Shown piece by piece: positions 1 to 8,068 of a DNA stretch of 24,084 nucleotides. How positions within the stretch are numbered: position 1 is the first letter of the stretch; every line of letters begins with the position of its first letter. The notes below the pieces were generated by a model. It was not told the origin of the DNA and searched no databases. It saw nothing but the letters and a program-made list of their open reading frames with translations. Position numbers and translations under genes: made by a program. The stretch spans positions 1-24,084 of the forward strand of contig CAAEIM010000017.1 in NCBI GenBank assembly GCA_900755995.1, read 5' to 3'. This DNA is from Clostridia bacterium (GTDB lineage: Bacteria > Bacillota > Clostridia > Oscillospirales > Acutalibacteraceae).

Positions 1-33
1 TGGCTGCTGCAAATGAGAAGTTTGCAGCAGCCA
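1..33 (-). terminator. Perfect 13-bp inverted repeat, probable intrinsic terminator
   Basis: TGGCTGCTGCAAA at 1-13 pairs perfectly with TTTGCAGCAGCCA at 21-33 around a 7-nt loop. It begins 11 nt beyond the minus-strand stop at 44, so it fits a terminator for that minus-strand remnant, although the U-tract would lie outside the window. On the plus strand it is followed by CTAATTTTTATT, so it could also end a gene entering from the left. Confidence 0.6.
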
Positions 34-43
34 CTAATTTTTA

Positions 44-180
44 TTATCCGTAAATCAACATCATAACGCCCATAATAATAGGTTGGTGCAAAAGATAAAT
101 AATCAGGCTGTGCGTGTCATTTGTTCACGGCGGTTCAATAATTTAAATGCAGCGCCTTGTATTGGTAAATTACCGTCTGC
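44..180 (-). pseudogene. Remnant of a DUF1624-like membrane acyltransferase C-terminus
   Basis: Read on the minus strand, 44-124 encodes a hydrophobic tail containing HSLIIYLLHQPII and ending at a double TAA. This resembles the last transmembrane helix of DUF1624 / heparan-alpha-glucosaminide N-acetyltransferase-like proteins, which typically show a SLxIYLxHQPxI motif near the end. The reading frame is broken just upstream by a TGA at 125-127. The neighbouring frame gives a plausible continuation (PIQGAAFKLLNRRE) across roughly 121-180. Further upstream the sequence is the promoter of the FHA-FtsW gene, so nothing like a full gene (usually over 350 residues) is present. I read it as a truncated, frameshifted relic. 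The fragment is short, so the family call is tentative. Confidence 0.4.
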
Positions 181-191
181 TTTTATTATTA

Positions 192-220
192 TTGACATTT
201 TTTATAAAATGAGGTATTAT
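192..220 (+). promoter_or_regulatory. Sigma-A promoter of the FHA-FtsW/RodA gene
   Basis: TTGACA at 192-197 and TATTAT at 215-220 are separated by exactly 17 nt, giving an expected transcript start near 227. It lies downstream of the ATG at 83, so that upstream start cannot be used from this promoter; this supports a start at or after 257. Confidence 0.8.
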
Positions 221-262
221 GATAAATGTATAACTTTAACTATACTGGCAAGGGGGATGCCT

Positions 263-1945
263 GTGCTTGATATGACGGTAATTTTCGATATAGCTATTGT
301 CGCATTGAGAATGTTGATGCCTTTGTATGCAATAGTAATTGTGTATCAGTGCTATGCAGCGATGCGCCGCAGAAGACGACCTGAAAAGCCGCTTGTTACA
401 CTGTTTAATGCAGCTACAGGTCAGAAGCTCCCTGTAATTTTTTGGGAAAACTCGATTGGCAGAAGCAAATCGAGCGATATTGTGGTTAATGACCCTGCGG
501 TTTCAAGAAACCACTGTGTTCTTTTAAGGCGGTCGAGCGGTTGGTATATCTGCGACACCGGCTCAAAGGGCGGCACATATGTAAACGGTGAGGAAGCTGT
601 GGGCAGAACAAGGGTGCTTATTGATGATGTTATCACCGTTGGCAATTCTGATTTTGAATTTAGGCGTGGAGAAGAATACGACGAAAATCTCCGCTACAGT
701 TGGTTCTTTAAAAAGGCAAAAGATAAGCCTGCTATGAAATCGTGGATGCTTATGCTGCTCATAACGCTTTTTCACTTTTTTATGTGCGTGGAGGCAATGT
801 TCTGGCAGGACGGAACTAACCAAAACTCCCCTCTCGTGCTTTTTGGCTTTTTGGCGGCGGCGGAATGGACATTCTTTTTTGTTTCAACATTTGTGCTCAA
901 AAGAGTGAGCTTTGAGCTTGAGAGTCTGGCGCTGTTTCTGACCGGAATAGGCGTAATGCTGCTTGTGCGTCAGGTTGAACGCTCGGCGTATGTTCAGCTT
1001 ATCGCCGCTGTTATAGGAATGGTGCTGTTCTGCGTTATAATTAAATTTATTGAAGATCCCGACAGGGCTTCTTCAGTAAAGCTCAGATACGGACTTATGA
1101 TTGCCGCAGTAGCTCTGCTCGCCGCAAGTATTCTTTTCGGCAGAATCACCTACGGTGCGGCAAACTGGATAAGCATAGGCGGCATTTCAATTCAGCCGTC
1201 GGAGCTTGTAAAGGTAATTTACATATTCATCGGTGCAAGCACACTTGACCGACTTCAGACAAAGAAAAATCTGCTTGAGTTTATTATTTTTTCAGCAGTC
1301 TGCGTAGGATTGCTGGCTGTTATGGGCGATTTTGGCACGGCGCTTATATTCTTTGTAACCTTTCTTTTGATAGCGTTTATGCGCTCGGGCGACTTCAAAA
1401 CCGTTATCCTTGCCATTGCGGCGGCGGTTTTCGGAGTATCTATTGTGATTCGCTTTAAGTCATATGTTCTCGACCGCTTCAAGGCTTGGGGACACGCTTG
1501 GGATTATGCAAACGATCTGGGTTATCAGCAAACCCATGTTCTCACCTATATAGCCAGCGGCGGACTCTTCGGAGTCGGAATCGGCAACGGCTTTTTAAAG
1601 GGTGTAGGTGCATCTGAAAGCGATCTCGTTTTTGGACTTGTATCAGAGGAAATGGGGTTGATTGTTGCAATTACGCTTGCCATAGCGGTTGCCTGCCTTG
1701 TTATTTACGCAAGGGCAATCACAACCAGAAGCAGAAGTACATTTTATTCTATTTCTGCCTGCTGTGCCGCAGGTTTACTTGTAGTTCAGCTTTCACTCAA
1801 TGTTTTTGGCGCAACAGACATTCTTCCTCTTACCGGCGTAACATTTCCGTTTATAAGCTGCGGTGGTTCAAGTGTGCTCTCCTGCTGGGGACTTGTTGCA
1901 TTTATCAAGGCGGCAGACGAAAGAACCTATGCAGTAAAGAAATAA
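263..1945 (+). CDS. FHA domain-FtsW/RodA peptidoglycan glycosyltransferase fusion
   Basis: A SEDS-family membrane protein of 560 residues that should polymerise lipid II into glycan strands, working with the class B PBP encoded next. An N-terminal membrane helix (about residues 6-29) and an Arg-rich stretch (35-39) precede an FHA domain at about 45-135 with the phosphothreonine-binding signatures GRS (66-68) and SRNH (81-84). From about 160 onward there are roughly ten membrane helices with SEDS hallmarks: SIQPSELVK, GDFGTALIF, the SEEMG loop, and PFISCGGSS near residue 530. The GTG at 263 is chosen because AAGGGGG (250-256) sits 6 nt upstream; ATG 257 abuts that site and ATG 272 is 15 nt away. 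The reading frame extends back to an ATG at 83, but that lies upstream of the promoter. FHA-bearing SEDS proteins may be controlled by a Ser/Thr kinase; none is in this window. FtsW versus RodA cannot be decided here. Confidence 0.9.
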   Translation: MLDMTVIFDIAIVALRMLMPLYAIVIVYQCYAAMRRRRRPEKPLVTLFNAATGQKLPVIFWENSIGRSKSSDIVVNDPAVSRNHCVLLRRSSGWYICDTGSKGGTYVNGEEAVGRTRVLIDDVITVGNSDFEFRRGEEYDENLRYSWFFKKAKDKPAMKSWMLMLLITLFHFFMCVEAMFWQDGTNQNSPLVLFGFLAAAEWTFFFVSTFVLKRVSFELESLALFLTGIGVMLLVRQVERSAYVQLIAAVIGMVLFCVIIKFIEDPDRASSVKLRYGLMIAAVALLAASILFGRITYGAANWISIGGISIQPSELVKVIYIFIGASTLDRLQTKKNLLEFIIFSAVCVGLLAVMGDFGTALIFFVTFLLIAFMRSGDFKTVILAIAAAVFGVSIVIRFKSYVLDRFKAWGHAWDYANDLGYQQTHVLTYIASGGLFGVGIGNGFLKGVGASESDLVFGLVSEEMGLIVAITLAIAVACLVIYARAITTRSRSTFYSISACCAAGLLVVQLSLNVFGATDILPLTGVTFPFISCGGSSVLSCWGLVAFIKAADERTYAVKK

Positions 1946-1962
1946 TTTTTACAAAACCGAAT

Positions 1963-2007
1963 GAGGCTTGGCGGAGTAATCCGCTGTGCCCTCTGAATAA
2001 ATCAGAG
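1963..2007 (+). other. Two mutually exclusive hairpins before the PBP ribosome site
   Basis: In the 78-nt gap, GCGGA (1971-1975) pairs with TCCGC (1980-1984), supported by GAGG (1963-1966) with CCTC (1990-1993). An alternative hairpin CTCTGA (1991-1996) with TCAGAG (2002-2007) uses part of the same CCTC bases. The second hairpin ends directly before the AAAGGA ribosome site (2008-2013). Any regulatory role is speculative. Confidence 0.35.
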
Positions 2008-2023
2008 AAAGGACGGTGTTTGA

Positions 2024-3421
2024 ATGAAAAGAATTTTGAGGCGAAGTACGCTTATTTTTGCAGTAACTATTGCGTTTATCGGCGGAATGGGCTATTTGGT
2101 CTATCAATTTGCTGTAAATTCCGAGGACTGGGTAGATCAGCACTACAATTACCATATTGCCGGCACAGACGGACTTGCAAAGGCGGGCACTATTTTTGAC
2201 CGCAACGGCACGGTGCTTGCCCAAAGCGTTGACGGCAAAAGGGTATATAACGAAAATCAAAGCGTAAGAACCTCTCTTTTACACACGATAGGCGACAATT
2301 CTTCTAATATATCTACCGCCTTACAAAGCAGATACCGTTCCCAGCTTATCGGGTATAATCTGATTTGGGGACTCAATATGCCTGATTCTCTGAGAAAGGG
2401 CAACGACATTAATCTGACAGTAGACGCAGATACCTGTGCGGCAGCGTATGACGTGCTTGCAGGCTACGGCAAAGACGGTGCCTGTGTTGTATATAATTAT
2501 AAAACCGGCGAGGTAATATGCTCGGTAAGCACCAAAGCTTATGACCCCGAAGCTCCTCCCGAAATAACCGAGGAAAACGAAAAGGATTACGAGGGTGTAT
2601 ATCTTGACAATACAATTTCTTCAACCTATACCCCCGGTTCCATTTTTAAGATAATCACCTCAGCCTGCGCTATCGAAAATATTCCCGACATTAACGAGCG
2701 TACCTGGTACTGCTCGGGCAGTGAGGAAATTGGCGGCAGCGATGTAACCTGCGTTGAGGCGCACGGAACTATTGACTTTAAAGAGGCAATGTCACATTCC
2801 TGCAACATTGTTTTTGCAGAGCTTGCAGTTGAGCTGGGCGAGGATAAAATGACAGCCGCAGCCAATAAGGCAGGCATAAACAGCAGCTTTAAGGTTGATG
2901 ACAACGTAACGGCAAAAGGCAATTACGATGTTTCAAAAGCAGACACAAACCAGCTTGCATGGTCGGGTGTAGGTCAGTATAATGACAAGGTAAACCCTAT
3001 GCAGATGGCGGTTATCTGCGGAGCGATAGCAAACGGCGGCAAAAAAAAGCAGCCATATATGATTAAAGACGGTTCAATTCTGGGTGTGCTCGGAATAGGC
3101 GGCTCAGGAAGCACAGACGAGCTGTTTAACTCTGATACGGCGGCGCAGCTTGGCGATATAATGCGCTACACTATGACCGACTACTACGGTGACGATTTAT
3201 TTGGAGGGCTTTCCGTTTGTGCAAAAACCGGTACAGGTGAGGTCGGCAACGGCAAAGAGCCGAACGGCTGGATGGTAGGCTATGCACAAGACGAGGATTG
3301 TCCGCTGGCTTTTGCCTGCGTAGTAGAAGATTCGGGCTTTGGTTTTTCCTATGCAGGCCCTGTAGCCGAAGCCGCAATGATTCAAGCGGCAAAATCACTT
3401 GGAGCGTCAGCCGTACAATAA
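2024..3421 (+). CDS. Class B penicillin-binding protein (transpeptidase, PbpA/FtsI-like)
   Basis: A 465-residue DD-transpeptidase that cross-links peptidoglycan, anchored by one N-terminal helix (about residues 9-29) with the catalytic domain outside the membrane. All three active-site motifs are visible: SIFK with nucleophile Ser206 and Lys209 (within YTPGSIFK), SCN at 259-261, and KTGT at 401-404. The short region before the transpeptidase domain (AGTIFDRNGTVLAQS near 54-68) matches the PBP dimerisation segment. At 465 residues it is compact, lacking PASTA repeats and resembling PbpA-type proteins paired with SEDS polymerases. ATG 2024 follows AAAGGA by 10 nt. Its position 78 nt after the SEDS gene suggests one transcript and a polymerase-transpeptidase complex. 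Confidence 0.92.
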   Translation: MKRILRRSTLIFAVTIAFIGGMGYLVYQFAVNSEDWVDQHYNYHIAGTDGLAKAGTIFDRNGTVLAQSVDGKRVYNENQSVRTSLLHTIGDNSSNISTALQSRYRSQLIGYNLIWGLNMPDSLRKGNDINLTVDADTCAAAYDVLAGYGKDGACVVYNYKTGEVICSVSTKAYDPEAPPEITEENEKDYEGVYLDNTISSTYTPGSIFKIITSACAIENIPDINERTWYCSGSEEIGGSDVTCVEAHGTIDFKEAMSHSCNIVFAELAVELGEDKMTAAANKAGINSSFKVDDNVTAKGNYDVSKADTNQLAWSGVGQYNDKVNPMQMAVICGAIANGGKKKQPYMIKDGSILGVLGIGGSGSTDELFNSDTAAQLGDIMRYTMTDYYGDDLFGGLSVCAKTGTGEVGNGKEPNGWMVGYAQDEDCPLAFACVVEDSGFGFSYAGPVAEAAMIQAAKSLGASAVQ

Positions 3422-3479
3422 ACTGCCAAGCAATTTCCTATAAAAATAAAAAAACTTTATACCGAAAGGACATTTATAT

Positions 3480-6353
3480 ATGAATATCATTAAAGCCTTA
3501 TTTGGCAATTACAGTAAAAAAGAATTAAAGCGAATCCAGCCTATTTGCGATAAAGTGCTTGCACTTGAGGATAAATATGCGGCTATGAGCGAAAGTGAGC
3601 TTAAAGGTCAGACGGCAATTCTTAAAGAAAGACTTGCAAACGGCGAAACCACAGATGACATTCTTCCGGATGCCTTTGCTGTTTGCCGAGAGGGCGCTTG
3701 GCGTGTTCTCGGTATGAAGCACTATCCGGTACAGATTATCGGCGGCATTGTACTCCATCAGGGCAGAATTGCCGAGATGAAAACCGGTGAAGGTAAAACT
3801 CTTGTGGCTACTCTCCCCGCTTACCTCAACGGTCTTACCGGCGAAGGCGTACACATTGTAACGGTAAACGATTACCTTGCCCGCCGTGACTCCGAGTGGA
3901 TGGGCAAGCTCTACAGATACCTCGGTCTTACCACAGGTCTTATTGTACATTCGCTTGACCAGGAAGGCAGAAAAGAGGCTTACGCCGCTGACATTACATA
4001 CGGCACAAACAACGAGCTGGGCTTTGACTACCTGCGTGACAATATGGTTGTTTACAAGGAGCAAAAGGTTCAGCGTGGCCACGCCTACGCTATTGTCGAT
4101 GAGGTTGACTCAATCCTCATAGATGAAGCAAGAACTCCTCTTATTATTTCCGGCAAGGGCGATAAATCAACTGATTTGTATGCAAGAGCAGATAAGCTTG
4201 CGAGAACATTAAAGGTTCAGCGCTTTGAGGAGCTTGACTCCAAGGAGGATATGGAGGACTACTACCGTGAGAACGGCATAGATTATGTTGTAGATGAAAA
4301 GCAGAAAACCGCTACCCTTACACAGAGCGGTGTAAAAAAAGCCGAGGAGTTTTTCGGCATTGAAAACCTCACAGACCCTGAAAACCTTGCTATTCAGCAC
4401 CATGTAAATCAGGCTATCAAGGCTCACGGCATTATGAAGCTCGATGTTGACTATGTAGTTAAGGACGGAGAAATTATTATCGTTGACGAATTTACCGGAC
4501 GTTTTATGTACGGCAGACGCTTTAACGAGGGACTTCATCAGGCTATTGAAGCAAAAGAGGGCGTTAAGATTCAGAACGAGAGCAAAACCCTTGCTACCAT
4601 TACATTCCAGAATTATTTCCGTCTTTACAAGAAGCTGTCGGGTATGACAGGTACTGCTCAGACTGAGGCTGAGGAGTTTCAGGAGATTTACAAGCTTGAC
4701 GTTGTAGAAATTCCTACAAACAAGCCTGTACAGCGTATTGACCATCCTGACGCAGTATTCAAAACAGAAAAGGGCAAGTTTAAAAACGTAATTGATCAGG
4801 TTGTTGAAGCTCACGAAAAGGGTCAGCCTGTGCTCGTAGGTACAATTTCTATTGAAAAATCGGAAGAGCTTTCTAAAATGCTCAAAAAGCACGGTATTAA
4901 GCATAATGTGCTCAACGCTAAGCAGCACGAAAAAGAAGCTGAAATTGTTGCTCAGGCAGGTAAGCTCGGCGCAGTAACCATTGCAACCAATATGGCAGGC
5001 CGTGGTACGGATATCATCCTCGGCGGTAACGCTGAGTTTATGGCTAAGGCTTCTATGCGCAAGCAGGGCTTTACAGATGAGCTTATTGAGGAATCAACAG
5101 GTCACGCAGAAACCGACAACGAGGAAATTCTCAATGCGAGAAAGACCTTTGAGGAGCTTAACTCAAAATATAAGGATGAAATCAAAGAAGAAGCCGAAAA
5201 GGTAAGAGAAGCAGGCGGTCTGTTCATTATCGGTACGGAGCGCCACGAATCTCGCCGTATTGATAATCAGCTCAAAGGCCGTGCAGGACGTCAGGGCGAC
5301 CCCGGCGAAAGCAAGTTCTTCCTCTCAACCGAAGACGATCTTATGCGTTTGTTCGGCGGCGACAGAATGAAGATGGTAATGGAACGCCTTAATGTTGAGG
5401 ACGATATGCCTATTGACGTTAAGATTCTTTCAAACATCATTGACAGCTCACAGGAAAAAATCGAGCTTCGTAACTTTGGTATTCGTAAAGACGTACTTCA
5501 GTATGACGATGTTCTTAACAAGCAGAGAGAAATTATCTACGGTCAGCGTGATCAGGTGCTTAACGGCGAAGATCTCCACGATACCGTTTACAAAATGCTC
5601 ACCGACACTATTGATACAAGCGTTAAGCAGTATCTCCCTGAAGGCCCGAGAGAGCACTGGAATATCCAGAGCCTTAAGGATTACTACAAGGATTGGCTCA
5701 TAAAGGATGACGGCAGATATGACTTTGACCTCGACGACCTTGAGGATATGGAGGCTGAGGACATTAAGGATATGCTCGTTGAGGACGCTACAGCTATCTA
5801 TAAAGAAAACGAGGAGCTTCTCCCTGCCGAGACAATTCGTGAGATGGAGCGTGTATATCTGCTCAAGAGCGTTGACACCCACTGGATGGATCATATTGAC
5901 AATATGGATCAGCTCAAATCAGGCATCAGACTTCGCTCATACGGTCAGCACGATCCGGTAGTTGAGTATCGTATCGAGGGCTTTGATATGTTTGACGAAA
6001 TGATTGAAAGCATCAGAGAAGATACAGTTAAGCTTATGCTCGTAATGCCTAAAAAGGTATATGAGGTTAAAAAGCGTCAGGATGCTATCGAGGCTGCAAA
6101 GCGTATGGCTTTAAAGCAGGCTCAGGCTGCACATCAGGTTATTCTCAACAACGGTGAGGACGATCAGCCGCAGGAAAGCCCTATTGATATTGCATTAAGG
6201 CGTGAGCAGGTTGCTCAGCCTGTGGAAACCTCGGGCGACGGCACAGACACCGCAAGCAAAACTATCCGCAAGGGCAAAAAGGTTGGCAGAAATGACCCCT
6301 GTCCGTGCGGCAGCGGTAAAAAATACAAGAAGTGCTGCGGTAAGGACGAATAA
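3480..6353 (+). CDS. secA: SecA preprotein translocase ATPase
   Basis: The 957-residue motor that drives unfolded preproteins through SecYEG. Walker A GEGKT lies at 103-107 and the Walker B region DEVDSILIDEAR starts at 207. Next come the preprotein cross-linking domain and the second nucleotide-binding fold (GTISIEKSEELS, NMAGRGTDI, and a GRAGRQGDPGES motif near 600). The helical wing and scaffold region carries HWMDHIDNMDQLKSGI. The C-terminal tail is a zinc-binding SEC-C motif with Cys941, Cys943, Cys952 and Cys953 (CPCGSG then KKCC), which in other SecAs contacts SecB or ribosomes. Length is somewhat above the usual 800-900. ATG 3480 follows AAAGGA. It starts 58 nt after the PBP gene and is closed by the hairpin at 6391-6421. 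Confidence 0.98.
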   Translation: MNIIKALFGNYSKKELKRIQPICDKVLALEDKYAAMSESELKGQTAILKERLANGETTDDILPDAFAVCREGAWRVLGMKHYPVQIIGGIVLHQGRIAEMKTGEGKTLVATLPAYLNGLTGEGVHIVTVNDYLARRDSEWMGKLYRYLGLTTGLIVHSLDQEGRKEAYAADITYGTNNELGFDYLRDNMVVYKEQKVQRGHAYAIVDEVDSILIDEARTPLIISGKGDKSTDLYARADKLARTLKVQRFEELDSKEDMEDYYRENGIDYVVDEKQKTATLTQSGVKKAEEFFGIENLTDPENLAIQHHVNQAIKAHGIMKLDVDYVVKDGEIIIVDEFTGRFMYGRRFNEGLHQAIEAKEGVKIQNESKTLATITFQNYFRLYKKLSGMTGTAQTEAEEFQEIYKLDVVEIPTNKPVQRIDHPDAVFKTEKGKFKNVIDQVVEAHEKGQPVLVGTISIEKSEELSKMLKKHGIKHNVLNAKQHEKEAEIVAQAGKLGAVTIATNMAGRGTDIILGGNAEFMAKASMRKQGFTDELIEESTGHAETDNEEILNARKTFEELNSKYKDEIKEEAEKVREAGGLFIIGTERHESRRIDNQLKGRAGRQGDPGESKFFLSTEDDLMRLFGGDRMKMVMERLNVEDDMPIDVKILSNIIDSSQEKIELRNFGIRKDVLQYDDVLNKQREIIYGQRDQVLNGEDLHDTVYKMLTDTIDTSVKQYLPEGPREHWNIQSLKDYYKDWLIKDDGRYDFDLDDLEDMEAEDIKDMLVEDATAIYKENEELLPAETIREMERVYLLKSVDTHWMDHIDNMDQLKSGIRLRSYGQHDPVVEYRIEGFDMFDEMIESIREDTVKLMLVMPKKVYEVKKRQDAIEAAKRMALKQAQAAHQVILNNGEDDQPQESPIDIALRREQVAQPVETSGDGTDTASKTIRKGKKVGRNDPCPCGSGKKYKKCCGKDE

Positions 6354-6390
6354 TCTTAAATTATATTGAAAAAATAATAATATTGCGCAT

Positions 6391-6421
6391 AAAAGTTCCG
6401 ATCGTTAAGGTCGGAACTTTT
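6391..6421 (+). terminator. Intrinsic terminator after secA
   Basis: AAAAGTTCCGA (6391-6401) pairs perfectly with TCGGAACTTTT (6411-6421) around a 9-nt loop, with the T-rich arm and TGTTAT following. The A-rich left arm means it may also work on the opposite strand. Confidence 0.85.
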
Positions 6422-6574
6422 GTTATATAAATAAAATCGCCGATGAAATTTATAACATTTCAACAATAATTTTTTATTATCACGAAATAGTTAACTTTTC
6501 TGATAATAAATGTCATACTTAAAATATATAAATTAAGATTTTTCTATATTCAGAATTTAACAGGGAGGGTTACA

Positions 6575-7966
6575 ATGGATAAAGTATTTAAACTCAAAAG
6601 CAGAAATACTACGGTTAAAACAGAAATTATAGCCGGTATTACCACATTCCTTGCAATGGCTTATATACTTGCGGTAAATCCGAGCATTCTTTCTGCTACA
6701 GGAATGGATTCAAATGCAGTTTTTGCGGCAACAGCTGTATCAGCGGCATTTTCTACTATTTTTATGGCTTTCTTTGCAAACTATCCTATAGCCCTCGCCT
6801 CGGGTATGGGACTTAACGCCTACTTTGCCTATACTGTGGTGCCGCAGCTTTCCGAGCAGGGAATTAAAAATCCGTGGCAGGTTGCTTTAACTGCAATATT
6901 TTTTGAAGGCATTATCTTTATTTTACTTTCATTATTCAAATTCAGAGAAAACCTTGTAAATAAAGTGCCGCAAAACTTAAAATACGGCATCACAGCCGGA
7001 ATTGGTCTTTTTATTACAATCGTGGGACTGAACAGCGCAGGCATTATTACAACAGACGCTTACTATGACGGCACATCCGTTCAATCCTCTGACCTTGTTA
7101 AGCTCGGAGATTTAGGCTCTGCACCTGTGGCACTTGCAATTCTGGGATTTCTGATTATAGCTGTGCTGTGGCATTTTAAGATTAAAGGCTCAATATTAAT
7201 CGCCATACTTTCAATATGGATATTAGGCATAATCTCTCAGTTTTGCGGTTGGTATCAGGGGCCTTCCCTCATCCCCGACTTTACTAACTATTCATTATTC
7301 ACTCCCGTTGAAAATATGGCTACAGAAACCTTCTGCAAATTTGACTTTTCATATATGCTTCATAATATCGTCAACTTTACGGTTATACTGTTCTCGTTCC
7401 TGTTTATCGACCTTTTTGATACTGTAGGCACAATTATCTGCGTTGCACAGGAGGCAAACCTGCTTGACGAAAAAGGCGAGCTTCCCAAAGCAGGCAGAGC
7501 CTTAATGGCTGATGCTCTCGGCACTTGCGTGGGCGCCTGTCTGGGCACATCAACGGTTTCGTCATATGCTGAGTCAACAACAGGCGTAGCGGAGGGCGGC
7601 AGGACAGGTCTTACCTCCCTGACAACAGGAATTTTGTTTATAATAGCCATTCCATTTTATCCGGTCTTTCTGGCTATTCCGTCATTTGCAACAGCACCCG
7701 CTCTGATATTTGTCGGTCTTTTAATGCTTAAATCCATAACGAATATGGACTTTGAAGCCGACATTGCGGACTCTGTAGGCGGTTTTCTCTCAATCGTAAT
7801 GATGCCGTTTACTGCGTCAATCGCAAACGGTATTATGTTCGGATTTCTTTCCTGGACTGTTTTAAAGATTGCTACAGGAAAAATAAAGCAGATTACGACA
7901 GTTATGTGGATTTCCGCTGCGCTGTTTGCCGTAAGAATCGTTACTATTGTATTGGGTATTTCATAG
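6575..7966 (+). CDS. NCS2/AzgA-family purine (guanine/hypoxanthine/adenine) permease
   Basis: A 463-residue, roughly 12-14-helix proton-coupled nucleobase importer. Hallmarks of the AzgA/PbuG branch are GITTFLAMAYILAVNPSIL near the N-terminus, ASGMGLNAYFAYTV in the re-entrant half-helix region, DLFDTVGT near 280, and TSTVSSYAESTTGVAEGGRTG near 325-345, the substrate-binding half helix. ATG 6575 is preceded by GGGAGGG at 8 nt. It has its own 150-nt upstream region and terminators on both sides, so it is probably transcribed alone. I looked for a purine riboswitch aptamer in 6422-6574 and saw none. The exact base transported cannot be told from sequence. Confidence 0.93.
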   Translation: MDKVFKLKSRNTTVKTEIIAGITTFLAMAYILAVNPSILSATGMDSNAVFAATAVSAAFSTIFMAFFANYPIALASGMGLNAYFAYTVVPQLSEQGIKNPWQVALTAIFFEGIIFILLSLFKFRENLVNKVPQNLKYGITAGIGLFITIVGLNSAGIITTDAYYDGTSVQSSDLVKLGDLGSAPVALAILGFLIIAVLWHFKIKGSILIAILSIWILGIISQFCGWYQGPSLIPDFTNYSLFTPVENMATETFCKFDFSYMLHNIVNFTVILFSFLFIDLFDTVGTIICVAQEANLLDEKGELPKAGRALMADALGTCVGACLGTSTVSSYAESTTGVAEGGRTGLTSLTTGILFIIAIPFYPVFLAIPSFATAPALIFVGLLMLKSITNMDFEADIADSVGGFLSIVMMPFTASIANGIMFGFLSWTVLKIATGKIKQITTVMWISAALFAVRIVTIVLGIS

Positions 7967-7978
7967 TAAATTTGCTCA

Positions 7979-8013
7979 AAAAAGCTCTTGCAATACATTT
8001 GCAGGAGCTTTTT
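7979..8013 (+). terminator. Intrinsic terminator after the purine permease
   Basis: AAAAAGCTCTTGCAA (7979-7993) and TTGCAGGAGCTTTTT (7999-8013) form a 15-bp stem with one G.T wobble and a 5-nt loop, ending in a T-run. Confidence 0.88.
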
Positions 8014-8015
8014 GG

Positions 8016-8044
8016 TTGTGTATTCCAAAATAATGTGTTACAAT
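8016..8044 (+). promoter_or_regulatory. Sigma-A promoter of ktrB-ktrA
   Basis: TTGTGT (8016-8021) and TACAAT (8039-8044) are 17 nt apart. The predicted start near 8051 leaves a leader of only about 18 nt before ATG 8069, too short for a riboswitch and excluding the upstream in-frame ATGs. Confidence 0.7.
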
Positions 8045-8068
8045 AGAATTCAAGGCGGTGAATGCTTA

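Noticed and set aside
83..262. N-terminal extension of the FHA-FtsW gene from ATG 83
   Set aside because: It has no ribosome site, lies upstream of a TTGACA-N17-TATTAT promoter, and its residues do not look like FHA or membrane sequence; it overlaps the minus-strand relic.
4209..4928. Long minus-strand reading frame of 239 codons inside secA
   Set aside because: It lies wholly within the conserved secA coding sequence, has biased low-complexity composition (Leu, Asn, Phe) expected from the antisense of a coding frame, and has no promoter or ribosome site.
6422..6574. Purine riboswitch upstream of the AzgA permease
   Set aside because: The conserved purine aptamer core and its three-way junction pattern are not visible in this AT-rich stretch.
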